Assembly (NCBI RefSeq): GCF_008763945.1
Contig: NZ_VTQH01000001.1
Coordinates: 1,054,110-1,118,109, forward strand
DNA length: 64,000 nt
Source: Microbacterium testaceum StLB037
Lineage (GTDB): Bacteria > Actinomycetota > Actinomycetes > Actinomycetales > Microbacteriaceae
Direction of reading: 5' to 3'
Part shown: piece after piece, positions 44,406 through 52,513 of the stretch
Layout of the letters: each line of letters opens with the position of its first letter
Position numbering within the stretch: position 1 is the stretch's first letter
Notes under the pieces: model-generated
Database searches by the model: none
Told to the model about the DNA's origin: nothing
The model's input: only the letters and a program-made list of their open reading frames with translations
Made by a program: the position numbers and the translations under genes

Positions 44406-45656
44406 GTGTCTGCCGCTCCACCCGTCTCCATCGCCGCTCTGCGCGGTGTGCGCCTCGCCTCCGGCGCGGTCGTCGACATCGCGATCGACGGCGACGAGGT
44501 GCTCGCGGTGGTGCCGACCGGCAGCCCCCTCCCCGACACCGATGGCGAGGTCCTCGACCTCGACGGCTACCTGGTCACCGCCGCCGGTGCCGAGCCGCAC
44601 GCGCACCTCGACAAGTCCCAGTCGTGGGATGCCATCGATCCCCCGTTCGGCGACCTCGAGCGCGCGATCGAGAGCTGGCACGCGTTCGCGACGACCCTCG
44701 ACGAGGACGACACGCTGCGGCGCGCGCGCTCCACGGCGCTGCGGATGCTGGCATCCGGGATCACTTCCGTCCGGACTCACGTCGACCTCCTCCGCGGCGA
44801 GGACGCACTGACCGGAGTGCGCGCGCTCGTCCGCCTGCGCGCGGAGCTCGAAGGCCTCATGGACCTCGAGCTCGTGGCGCTCGGCGGGCCGACGATCCCG
44901 GATGCCGTCTTCGAGGCGGCCCTGGTCGCGGGAGTCGACCTGGTGGGAGGCGCACCCCACCTCGCGGACGACCCGATCGCCGACCTCGAGCGGCTCGTCG
45001 CCCTCGCCCGGCGCCGCGACGTGGGTCTCGACCTGCACACGGACGAGAGCCTCGCGGGAGCCGACACCCTCTCGGCCTACGCCCGCGCCGTCACCGGCTG
45101 GCACCGTCCGCGCACCGCCGGGCACTGCGTGCGCCTGAGCATGATGCCGACGACCGACCTCCTCGCTCTCGCCGACGAGGTGCGCGCGGCCGACATCGGC
45201 GTGATCGCCCTGCCCATCACCAACCTGTACCTGCAGGGGTGGGAGGCCGACCACGGCGTGCCGCGCGGGATCGCGCCGATCGGGCGCCTCCGGGCCGCGG
45301 GCGTGCGCGTCGCCGCCGGAGCCGACAACGTGCGCGACCCCTTCAACCCCGTGGGCCGCTGCGACCACCTCGAGACCGCATCGCTCCTCGTCAGCGCGGG
45401 CCACCTCGCCCCCGCGGACGCCGTGGACGCCGTCACCGTCGGCGCCCGCGACGTGATGGGCCTGCCGTTCGCGGGCCCGGTCGCCGGAGCCCGTGCCGAC
45501 CTCGTCGCGGTGAGAGCCGACTCGCTCGGCGACGCCGTGGCCTTTGCCAGCGCCGACCGCGTGGTCCTGCACCGCGGCCGGCTCGTCAGCCGAACCACCG
45601 TCACCACCCTCACCGCCGTCCCCACCCCGACCGCCGCGCCCGCGACGGCCTCCTGA
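44406..45656 (+). CDS. CodA-like amidohydrolase (cytosine/creatinine deaminase family)
   Basis: 416 residues from the GTG at 44406, which has CCGGAGG upstream; the open frame before it lies in the leader. Family motifs are intact: EPHAHLDKSQSW (metal His pair), LDLHTDESL (His and Glu), TAGHCVRLSM and GADNVRDPFNPVGRCDHLET with the catalytic Asp, as in cytosine deaminase. The substrate could be cytosine, creatinine, isocytosine or another cyclic amidine. A dedicated THI5/NMT1-type importer, an FAD oxidoreductase and a creatininase-family enzyme follow in the same operon, which argues against simple pyrimidine salvage. No signal peptide. Confidence 0.85.
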   Translation: MSAAPPVSIAALRGVRLASGAVVDIAIDGDEVLAVVPTGSPLPDTDGEVLDLDGYLVTAAGAEPHAHLDKSQSWDAIDPPFGDLERAIESWHAFATTLDEDDTLRRARSTALRMLASGITSVRTHVDLLRGEDALTGVRALVRLRAELEGLMDLELVALGGPTIPDAVFEAALVAGVDLVGGAPHLADDPIADLERLVALARRRDVGLDLHTDESLAGADTLSAYARAVTGWHRPRTAGHCVRLSMMPTTDLLALADEVRAADIGVIALPITNLYLQGWEADHGVPRGIAPIGRLRAAGVRVAAGADNVRDPFNPVGRCDHLETASLLVSAGHLAPADAVDAVTVGARDVMGLPFAGPVAGARADLVAVRADSLGDAVAFASADRVVLHRGRLVSRTTVTTLTAVPTPTAAPATAS

Positions 45657-45683
45657 CCACCCGAACGGAAAGCGAGCGCCCCC

Positions 45684-46460
45684 GTGACCTTGGCCTCTCC
45701 CGCTCCCGCAGACGTCGCGGCATCCACCGCCCCTCTGCTGGACTTCCGGAACGTCGCCATGACGTTCCCCAACGGCACCACCGCCCTCTCCGGCGTCGAC
45801 CTCACCGTCGAACGCGGCGAATTCGTCAGCGTCGTCGGCCCCTCGGGCTGCGGCAAATCGACCCTTCTGCGTATCGCCTCGGGTCTCGAGACCGCGAGCG
45901 AAGGCACCGCCCACGTCGGGACCGACCGCATCGGCTACGTCTTCCAGGACGCCACCCTGCTGCCCTGGCGCGATGTGCGCTCCAACGTCGAACTGCTCGC
46001 CGAGCTCAACTGGCAGCCCAAGCGCGTGCGCGGGCCCAAGGCGCAGTGGGCGATCGACCTGGTCGGCCTGAACGGCTTCGAGAAGCACCTGCCCAAGCAG
46101 ATGTCGGGCGGCATGAAGATGCGCACCTCGCTCGCCCGCTCGCTCACGCTCGACCCCGAACTGTTCCTGTTCGACGAGCCGTTCGGCGCTCTCGACGAGA
46201 TCACCCGCGAACGCCTGAACGACGAGCTGCTGAAGATCTTCGTCGCCCAGAAGTTCGGCGGCCTGTTCATCACCCACTCGGTCTCCGAGGCCGTCTACCT
46301 CTCCACCAAGGTCGTCGTGATGTCGGGTCGCCCCGGCCACCTCGTCGACACCTTCGAGGTCCCCTTCGACATGCCCCGCGACCCCGAGATCCGCTACACC
46401 GGCGAATTCGCGAAGCTCGTCGGCGAGGTCTCCCACGCCCTCCGGGAAGGACACTCATGA
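45684..46460 (+). CDS. ABC transporter ATP-binding protein (SsuB/ThiZ/TauB type)
   Basis: 258 residues from the GTG at 45684. Walker A is VVGPSGCGKSTLL, Q-loop GYVFQDATLLPWRDVRSNV, signature QMSGGMKMRTSLARSL, Walker B LFLFDEPFGALDEIT and the switch His in FITHSVSEAV. The PWR after the Q-loop is typical of nitrate/sulfonate/taurine/pyrimidine importers. Sits 27 bp after the CodA-like gene and overlaps the permease by 4 bp. Confidence 0.94.
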   Translation: MTLASPAPADVAASTAPLLDFRNVAMTFPNGTTALSGVDLTVERGEFVSVVGPSGCGKSTLLRIASGLETASEGTAHVGTDRIGYVFQDATLLPWRDVRSNVELLAELNWQPKRVRGPKAQWAIDLVGLNGFEKHLPKQMSGGMKMRTSLARSLTLDPELFLFDEPFGALDEITRERLNDELLKIFVAQKFGGLFITHSVSEAVYLSTKVVVMSGRPGHLVDTFEVPFDMPRDPEIRYTGEFAKLVGEVSHALREGHS

Positions 46461-47347
46461 GCACCACCTCCGCAGAGCCCGTCGTCTCCGAGACGGTCGA
46501 GCCCACGGCATCCGTTCCCCCCGTCGAGACACCCCGCGCGCGAACGACCAAGACCCGACGCGGCTTCGGTTCGCGGGCCGCCCTCATCGGCCCGCCCCTC
46601 GGCGTCCTGGTCGTGCTGCTGGGCATCTGGTACGCGATCTCGATCACGCTGAGCGCGTCGGGCAAGGGCTTCCTCATGCCCATGCCGCACGAGATGTTCA
46701 CCTCGGGCTTCTTCAACCCGCAGGTGGGCGCCGACATCTGGGTCGCGCTATTCCGCACCACGGGCGTCGCCCTCACGGGCCTTGCGATCGCGATGGTCAT
46801 CGGAATCGGCTGGGCCATCGCCATGTCGCTCGCCCGGTGGGTCGAGCGCTCCACCTACGCCTACGCGGTGGTGCTGCAGTGCATCCCGATCCTCGCGCTC
46901 GTGCCCCTGGTGGGCTTCTGGTTCGGCTACGAGTTCCTCGCCCGCGTGATCGTCTGCGTGCTGATCTCGCTGTTCCCGATGGTGTCGAACACGCTGTTCG
47001 GTCTGCAGTCGGTCGACAAGTCGCAGCGCGAGCTCTTCCGCCTGCAGAAGGCCGACAAGTGGACGGTGCTGACCAAGCTCACCCTGCCCGCCGCCCTCCC
47101 CTCGATCTTCGTCGGCATGCGCACCTCGGCCGGGCTCTCGGTCATCGGCGCGATCGTCGGCGACTACTTCTTCCGCCGCGGTGAGCCGGGCATTGGCTCG
47201 CTCATCGCCAACTACCAGTCGCGACTGCAGAGCGCCGAGCTGTTCGCGGCGATCCTCGCGGCCTGCCTGCTGGGCGTGGCGATCTTCGCCTTCTTCGGCT
47301 GGCTGTCGAAGGTGGCCGTGGGCCGCTGGTACGACAGCACCCTCTGA
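46457..47347 (+). CDS. ABC transporter permease (SsuC/ThiX type)
   Basis: 296 residues from the ATG at 46457, with GGGAAGG upstream. A polar tail of about 45 residues rich in Thr, Val and Arg is followed by six membrane segments. The EAA loop reads SQRELFRLQKADKWTVLTKL around residue 200-215, followed by LPAALPSIFVGMRTSAGLSV, characteristic of the SsuC/ThiX family. GDYFFRRGEPGIGSLI is also family-typical. Works with the preceding ATPase and following binding protein. Confidence 0.93.
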   Translation: MSTTSAEPVVSETVEPTASVPPVETPRARTTKTRRGFGSRAALIGPPLGVLVVLLGIWYAISITLSASGKGFLMPMPHEMFTSGFFNPQVGADIWVALFRTTGVALTGLAIAMVIGIGWAIAMSLARWVERSTYAYAVVLQCIPILALVPLVGFWFGYEFLARVIVCVLISLFPMVSNTLFGLQSVDKSQRELFRLQKADKWTVLTKLTLPAALPSIFVGMRTSAGLSVIGAIVGDYFFRRGEPGIGSLIANYQSRLQSAELFAAILAACLLGVAIFAFFGWLSKVAVGRWYDSTL

Positions 47348-47364
47348 CCAGACCTCCCCGACCT

Positions 47365-47412
47365 CCGGATGCCACGGCTTCCCCGGCGCGAACGCGCGGG
47401 GGCGGCATCCGG
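47365..47412 (+). terminator. Hairpin between permease and binding-protein genes
   Basis: CCGGATGCC (47365-47373) pairs with GGCATCCGG (47404-47412); inside, CCCC and GCGCG pair with CGCGC and GGGG. No T tract. Intra-operon, probably a processing or stability element. Confidence 0.6.
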
Positions 47413-47466
47413 CGTACCCGAAAACCCGCACCCGAGAGCTCCACCCGTCACAGAAAGCGAACCAGC

Positions 47467-48642
47467 ATGCAGCGCTCCACCCTTCTTCGCGGCACCGCCG
47501 TCACCGGCGCCGTCGCGATCGCCCTCACGCTCAGCTCCTGCGCCGGCAGCGCCGCGGAGACCGCCCCCTCGGCCGACCTGAAGATCGGCTCCGTCGATCT
47601 CTCGGCCGACTGCCCCTCGACGGTCGTCATCCAGACGGACTGGAACCCCGAGGCCGAGCACGGTCACCTCTACGAGATGATCAAGGACGACTACACCATC
47701 GACGCCAACACCAAGGCGGTCACCGGCCCGCTCATGTCGGACGGCGAGTACACCGGCGTCAACCTCGAGATCCGCGCCGGCGGACCCGCGATCGGCTTCC
47801 AGACGGTGTCGGCCCAGATGTACCAGGACGACGCGATCACCCTCGGGTACGTCAGCACCGACGAGGCGATCCAGCTCTCGAGCACCACCCCCACCAAGGC
47901 CGTCTTCGCCCCGCTCGACATCAGCCCGACGATGGTCATGTGGGACCCGGCGACCTACCCCGACGTCAAGACCATCCAGGACGTCAAGCCCGCGCTCGAG
48001 AAGAACAAGGGCGTGTGGCGCTACTTCGACGGATCGGCCTACATCGAGTACCTCAAGAGCGCCGGCCTCGCCTCGTCGGACGTGCTCGACGGGTCGTACG
48101 ACGGCACCCCGTCGAACTTCGTCGCCGCGGGCGGCAAGGACATGCAGCAGGGCTTCGCGTCGGCCGAGCCGTACGTGTACCAGAACGAGGTCTCGGCCTG
48201 GGGCAAGCCCGTCAAGTTCGCGCTGATCCACGACGCCGGCTGGCAGACCTACCAGTCGTCGGTGTCGGTCAAGGCCGACAAGTTCGACGAGCTGACCCCG
48301 TGCCTGTCGAAGCTGGTCCCCGTGCTGCAGAAGGCCGGTGTCGCGTACTACAAGGACCCGTCCGCCGCGAACGACCTCATCCTCAAGCTCGTCGACGAGT
48401 ACGCCACCGGTTGGACCTACACGCAGGGCGTGGCCGACTACTCTGTGAAGACGCAGAAGGAGCTGGGCCTGGTCGGCAACGGCACCGACTCCACCTACGG
48501 CAACTTCGACGACGGCCGCTTCGAGGACTTCTTCACCAAGGCGAGCAAGGTCTACACCGACCTCGGCACCCCGCCGGCATCCGGCTACACCGTCGGCGAC
48601 CTCTACACGAACGAGTTCATCGACAAGAGCATCTCGTTCTGA
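47467..48642 (+). CDS. THI5/NMT1-type substrate-binding lipoprotein
   Basis: 391 residues; lipobox LTLSSC with Cys25, then a short linker. The mature start VVIQTDWNPEAEHGHLYEMI matches the W-P-x-x-H pattern of ThiY/THI5-like pyrimidine binders, and LGYVSTDEAIQL follows near residue 120. The ligand is therefore plausibly a pyrimidine-like or other small nitrogen heterocycle, consistent with the CodA-like deaminase. The gene stands after its permease, the reverse of the usual order. A hairpin starts 4 nt after the stop. Confidence 0.85.
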   Translation: MQRSTLLRGTAVTGAVAIALTLSSCAGSAAETAPSADLKIGSVDLSADCPSTVVIQTDWNPEAEHGHLYEMIKDDYTIDANTKAVTGPLMSDGEYTGVNLEIRAGGPAIGFQTVSAQMYQDDAITLGYVSTDEAIQLSSTTPTKAVFAPLDISPTMVMWDPATYPDVKTIQDVKPALEKNKGVWRYFDGSAYIEYLKSAGLASSDVLDGSYDGTPSNFVAAGGKDMQQGFASAEPYVYQNEVSAWGKPVKFALIHDAGWQTYQSSVSVKADKFDELTPCLSKLVPVLQKAGVAYYKDPSAANDLILKLVDEYATGWTYTQGVADYSVKTQKELGLVGNGTDSTYGNFDDGRFEDFFTKASKVYTDLGTPPASGYTVGDLYTNEFIDKSISF

Positions 48643-48646
48643 TCCT

Positions 48647-48674
48647 CCGGCCCGGTCCGCCTCGTGCGGGCCGG
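48647..48674 (+). terminator. Hairpin directly after the THI5-type binding-protein gene
   Basis: CCGGCCCG (48647-48654) and CGGGCCGG (48667-48674), perfect, loop 12 nt, 4 nt beyond the stop. The 237-bp gap to the next gene holds nothing else I can name; no new promoter is evident, so the oxidoreductase genes may still be part of the operon. Confidence 0.65.
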
Positions 48675-48879
48675 GCCGCTGGTCGGCGGTCGCCGTGAGC
48701 GGCCTCCCCGACCCGAGGTCCCTGAGCCCGTCGAGGGGCGCGCCCGTCGAGGGGATCGCGACCCCACATCACGCCCGGTGGCTTCGACAGCCTCACCCAC
48801 CCCCGACCCGGGTCCCAGAGACCCACCGACCGCGCCGCGCCGCCGGCATCCGCCCCACCGTTCCACCCGGAGACACCCC

Positions 48880-50211
48880 ATGAGCGACACCGCCACCCGC
48901 GTCCTCTCCCTCGAGGACGAACTGCTCGACCTGCTCGGCCCCGCGGCCGTGAGCACCGAACCCCGCGTCCGCGAACGCGCCAGCGTCGACGGCTCGCCGA
49001 TGTCGCCGATCATCGCCGCGAAGCTTCCGCTCGGTCTCGCCGACCTCGTCGTCTTCGCCGCCGACGCCGAGCAGATCGCCACGGCCGTCGCCGCGGCATC
49101 CCGTCACGGTGTCCCCATCACCGTGCGCGGCAAGGGCACCGGCAACTACGGCCAGGGCATCCCGATGCAGGGCGGCCTGGTCATCGACACCACACGCGCC
49201 AAGGCCATCGTCGAGGTCGGCGACGGCTTCATCACCGCCGAGGCCGGCACCCCGATGGTGCTTCTCGAACAGGCCGCGTGGGCGAGCGGTCAGGCGCTGT
49301 GGATGTACCCCTCCACCGCCCAGTCGACGATCGGCGGGTTCCTGTCCGGCGGCTCCGGCGGCACCGGATCGATCGAGCACGGCTCGAACGACCGCGGCTT
49401 CGTCGCCGCCCTCGACGTCGTGCACGCCGACGGCAGCGCCGAGATCCACCACGTCGAGGGCGACGAGGCCCAGAAATACGTGCACAACTACGGCACCGCG
49501 GGCGTGATCGTGCGCGCGACCGTCCGCCTCGAACCCCTGCGCGAGTGGCGGGGGTTGTGGGCGAGCTTCCCCGACTTCGCCGGCACCCTCTCGGTCGTGC
49601 AGACGATCGGCAACCTCGACCCCTCGCCGCGGCTGGTGTCGGGCGACGGGCCCGAGATCTCGGCATCCCTCCCCTCCGACGAGGCGATCCCCGAGGGGCG
49701 TTCGAGCCTTCGGGTGATTCTGGATGCCGCGCAGATCGACGCCGTGACCGCGATCATCGAGGGCGCCGGGGGCCGTGTCGAGGCCGTGCGCGAGGGCCCG
49801 CAGGCGAGCATCCGCCTGTCGATGCTCAGCTACAACCACCCGATCGAGTGGTACCAGAAGAGCCAGCCGCACGAGGTGTTCCACCTCGAGGTCGCGGGCG
49901 CCCCGCTCGCCGACGACATCGAGGCCGTCGAGTCGGTGTTCGCCGGTGGCAAGCTGCACGTCGAGTCGACGAAGGCCTTCCCGATCGGCATGCTGGCGGC
50001 CCCCTACGTGAGCGAGGAGGACGTCTACCGCGGCATCGCCGAGCTCAACGCGATCGGTGTCGGCGTGCACAACCCGCACCAGTGGAACGTCGACTTCAAC
50101 GTCGAGCAGACCGCCGAGACTGCCGCCGTCACCGACCCGAACGGCCTGCTGAACCCCGGCAAGCTCAACCCCGACTACACCGGAGCGCGCAAGGGAGCGA
50201 TCATCTCATGA
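48880..50211 (+). CDS. FAD-binding oxidoreductase, vanillyl-alcohol-oxidase (FAD_binding_4) family
   Basis: 443 residues from the ATG at 48880, with CCGGAGA upstream. The PP-loop FAD site is VPITVRGKGTGNYGQGIPMQ (about residues 78-98), followed by GGLVIDTTRAKAIVEVGDG and the second FAD stretch STIGGFLSGGSGGTGSIEHG near residue 150. The C-terminus ends DPNGLLNPGKLNP, the conserved FAD-contact tail of glycolate-oxidase-like enzymes. Electron acceptor (oxygen or a carrier) is unknown. It overlaps the creatininase-family gene by 4 bp, so the two probably act on successive intermediates of the compound handled by this operon. Confidence 0.85.
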   Translation: MSDTATRVLSLEDELLDLLGPAAVSTEPRVRERASVDGSPMSPIIAAKLPLGLADLVVFAADAEQIATAVAAASRHGVPITVRGKGTGNYGQGIPMQGGLVIDTTRAKAIVEVGDGFITAEAGTPMVLLEQAAWASGQALWMYPSTAQSTIGGFLSGGSGGTGSIEHGSNDRGFVAALDVVHADGSAEIHHVEGDEAQKYVHNYGTAGVIVRATVRLEPLREWRGLWASFPDFAGTLSVVQTIGNLDPSPRLVSGDGPEISASLPSDEAIPEGRSSLRVILDAAQIDAVTAIIEGAGGRVEAVREGPQASIRLSMLSYNHPIEWYQKSQPHEVFHLEVAGAPLADDIEAVESVFAGGKLHVESTKAFPIGMLAAPYVSEEDVYRGIAELNAIGVGVHNPHQWNVDFNVEQTAETAAVTDPNGLLNPGKLNPDYTGARKGAIIS

Positions 50212-50987
50212 CCCGTCTGCTGGCCGAGCTGAGCGGGCCCGCGGCCGCCGAGGCCCTCACCTCCCGGTCGATCGTGGTCCTCCCCACGGGGGCGATCGAG
50301 CACCACGGACCACACCTGCCCCTGGCGACGGATGCCATCGTGGCCGAGGCCTCCGCAACCGCCGCGGTCGCGCGGGCCGCCGCACAGGGCCTCGACGTCT
50401 GGCAGCTGCCAACGCTGTCGATCACGAAGTCCGACGAACACTCGTGGGCGCCCGGAACGCTGTGGCTGACGCCCGAGACGATGATGCAGACCATCGTCGA
50501 CATCGGCCGGTCGCTGCTGACCACCCGGGCCCGCACCCTGGTGTTCCTCAACGGCCACGGGGGCAACGTCGCGCTGCTCAACGTCGCGAACCGCGAGCTG
50601 CGCCGCCGCTTCGGCCTGCGCACCTTCTTCATGCCCGCGGCGCGGGTGCCCTCGTTCACCGGCACCGACGGCGGGCCCGACGAGCACGGCACCGGCATTC
50701 ACGCCGGCCACGGCGAGACGAGCATGATCATGCACCTGCGCCCCGAGCTCGTCGACGCCTCGAAATTCGAGGCCACGGTGCCCGCGCACATCGGCGACTT
50801 CCGGCACATCGGGTTCAACGGCAAGCCGGTGACCTTCGGGTGGCTGTCGAACGACTTCGGCCCCACGGGCGTGCTCGGCGACCCGACCGGCGCGAACGCC
50901 GCGCACGGTGCGGAGCTGTTCGAGGACAGCGTGTCGTTCGTCGTCGAGGCGCTCGAGGAGATCAGCCGATTCGACTACACCGCGTGA
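50208..50987 (+). CDS. Creatininase-family amidohydrolase
   Basis: 259 residues from the ATG at 50208 (ATGA overlap). The metal-binding creatininase motif is LPTGAIEHHGPHLPLATDAI near residues 25-45 (Glu, His and Asp ligands). LVFLNGHGGNVALLNVANRE and DEHGTGIHAGHGETSMIMHL supply the remaining His, Asp and Glu. The family covers creatinine amidohydrolase, ArfB-type formamide hydrolases and MftE-like peptidases, so a cyclic amide, formamide or amide bond are all possible targets. Context favours hydrolysis of a ring-opening product. Last gene before a repeat element. Confidence 0.85.
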   Translation: MTRLLAELSGPAAAEALTSRSIVVLPTGAIEHHGPHLPLATDAIVAEASATAAVARAAAQGLDVWQLPTLSITKSDEHSWAPGTLWLTPETMMQTIVDIGRSLLTTRARTLVFLNGHGGNVALLNVANRELRRRFGLRTFFMPAARVPSFTGTDGGPDEHGTGIHAGHGETSMIMHLRPELVDASKFEATVPAHIGDFRHIGFNGKPVTFGWLSNDFGPTGVLGDPTGANAAHGAELFEDSVSFVVEALEEISRFDYTA

Positions 50988-51004
50988 GTCGCTCGGATCG
51001 GGCG

Positions 51005-51069
51005 CAACTCCTGCACATGCGATCGTTCCGTGAGGCAATCGGCCCGGTCGGTCCGTCGTGCAGGAGTTG
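51005..51069. repeat. Inverted repeat of the CAACTCCTGCA family, copy 1
   Basis: CAACTCCTGCAC (51005-51016) and GTGCAGGAGTTG (51058-51069), perfect arms about 41 bp apart, between the creatininase-family and MFS genes. The same arm sequence recurs at 59118-59186 inside the xanthine dehydrogenase gene. Confidence 0.8.
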
Positions 51070-51123
51070 TGCCGCACCCGGGTCGGATTCGATTCCGGAT
51101 GCCGTGGTCTCGGCGGTGCGCGC

Positions 51124-52344
51124 GTGAGCGTCACCGCCGAGACCGGCCAGGGCGTCCGGGCCTACGGCCAGGTGCTGCGTCTGCCCGGAGCCCGCAGCTT
51201 CGTGGCCGCGGGCATCCTCGCGCGCTTCCCCCGTGCGACGCTGTCGCTGGGCATCATCCTGCTCGTCTCGGCCGTCACCGGCAGCTTCGCCTCGGCCGGG
51301 CTCGTCGTCGCACCCCTCGTCGGGGGTATGGCCCTCGCCGCGCCGGTGTGGTCGTCGCGCATGGACCGCCACGGCCAGGCCCGCGTGATCCTCGCGTCTC
51401 TCGGATGCCTGGTGCTCGCGGCATCCGGGTTCCTCGCCCTCGTCCTCACGGGGACACCGTTCTGGACCTGGCTCGTGGCCGCGTTCGTCACGGGGGCCGC
51501 GACGCCCGATCTCACCTCGGCCGTTCGCGCGCGGTGGACGGTGCTCGCCCCGCCGTCGCAGCGGACCGCCGCCCTGGCCCTCGAGACGATCGCCGACCAG
51601 ATGGTGTTCATCTCGGGCCCGCCCGCCATCACCGCGGTGGCCGCCGCGATCGACCCCGCCGTGGGGATGCTCGGCTCGCTCGGTCTCGGCGTGATCGGCG
51701 GGGTGTGGCTCGCGACGCAGCGGGGCACGCAACCCGCGCCCACGCCGCCCGGTCCCCGGCGCGGGCTGGTGCTTCCGCCCGCGGGGGTGATCCCGATCGC
51801 GATCGCCTGCATCGCGCTCGGGGGCGTCTTCGGATCGTTCGACGTCAGCCTGGTCGGGTGGGCCGAGCTCAGCGAGCGGCCGTGGCTCGCGGGCCCGGCC
51901 TTCAGCGCGCTGGCCGTGGCCATCGCGATCGGATCGGTCATCACGGGCGCGCGCACGTGGAGGCTGTCGCCCGCCGCACGCTACATCCTGTTCGCGGCGC
52001 TCGCGTGCGCCGTCGCCCTCGCCCTGCCGTTCGCGCAGGGGTCGGCGCCGGTGCTGTTCGCCGTGATCCTGCTGCTCGGGCTCGCGGTGTCGCCGGTGAT
52101 GGTGTCAGGGATCCTCGTGGCATCCGCCCGCGCGCCCGAGGGCCGCGTGACCGAAACTCTCGCCTACCCCACCGCAGCCATGTCGCTCGGCGTTCCGATC
52201 GGCGGCGTGATCGCCGGAGCGGCTCTGGATGCCACGGGCCCGGCCGCCGCGCTGACCACGATCGCGGTGTCGCTGGCGCTCGCCGCGGTGATCGCGGCGG
52301 CGGGTGAGGCACTGCTGCGGGTCGCCCGCCGCGCCGAGGGCTGA
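51124..52344 (+). CDS. MFS transporter
   Basis: 406 residues from the GTG at 51124; the site before it is weak and the open frame upstream crosses a repeat, so the start is uncertain. About twelve membrane segments, the first around FVAAGILARFPRATLSLGII and LVVAPLVGGMALAAPVWSSR carrying the MFS motif-A-like loop SSRMDRHGQARVIL. The pattern resembles small MFS exporters of actinobacteria of unknown substrate. Same strand as the CodA operon, 136 bp after its last gene. Confidence 0.82.
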   Translation: MSVTAETGQGVRAYGQVLRLPGARSFVAAGILARFPRATLSLGIILLVSAVTGSFASAGLVVAPLVGGMALAAPVWSSRMDRHGQARVILASLGCLVLAASGFLALVLTGTPFWTWLVAAFVTGAATPDLTSAVRARWTVLAPPSQRTAALALETIADQMVFISGPPAITAVAAAIDPAVGMLGSLGLGVIGGVWLATQRGTQPAPTPPGPRRGLVLPPAGVIPIAIACIALGGVFGSFDVSLVGWAELSERPWLAGPAFSALAVAIAIGSVITGARTWRLSPAARYILFAALACAVALALPFAQGSAPVLFAVILLLGLAVSPVMVSGILVASARAPEGRVTETLAYPTAAMSLGVPIGGVIAGAALDATGPAAALTTIAVSLALAAVIAAAGEALLRVARRAEG

Positions 52345-52384
52345 ACCGCGAGGGAAGGGGCCGTCAGCGGCGGGAAGCGGCGGG

Positions 52385-52473
52385 CGTGCACAACGGCGGA
52401 TGCCGGCAACGACACGCTGACTCGGCACGGTCGGGGCGCGGCGTGTCGGGCATCGCGTCCGCGGTTGTGCACG
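52385..52473. repeat. 89-bp nested inverted repeat between convergent genes
   Basis: Outer arms CGTGCACAAC (52385-52394) and GTTGTGCACG (52464-52473), then GGCGGATGCC against GGCATCGCGTCCGC with a gap. An inner pair CGACACGC (52410-52417) and GCGTGTCG (52441-52448) is perfect. Lies between the MFS stop and the amidohydrolase stop; likely a bidirectional terminator of REP-like type. Confidence 0.8.
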
Positions 52474-52513
52474 GGCCGCAACCGCCCGGGCGGCGGCGTC
52501 GAGGGGAAGCTGG

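Noticed and set aside
47348..47466. TPP riboswitch before the THI5-like binding protein
   Set aside because: No CUGAGA or ACCUGAUC-type elements; only a hairpin is present.
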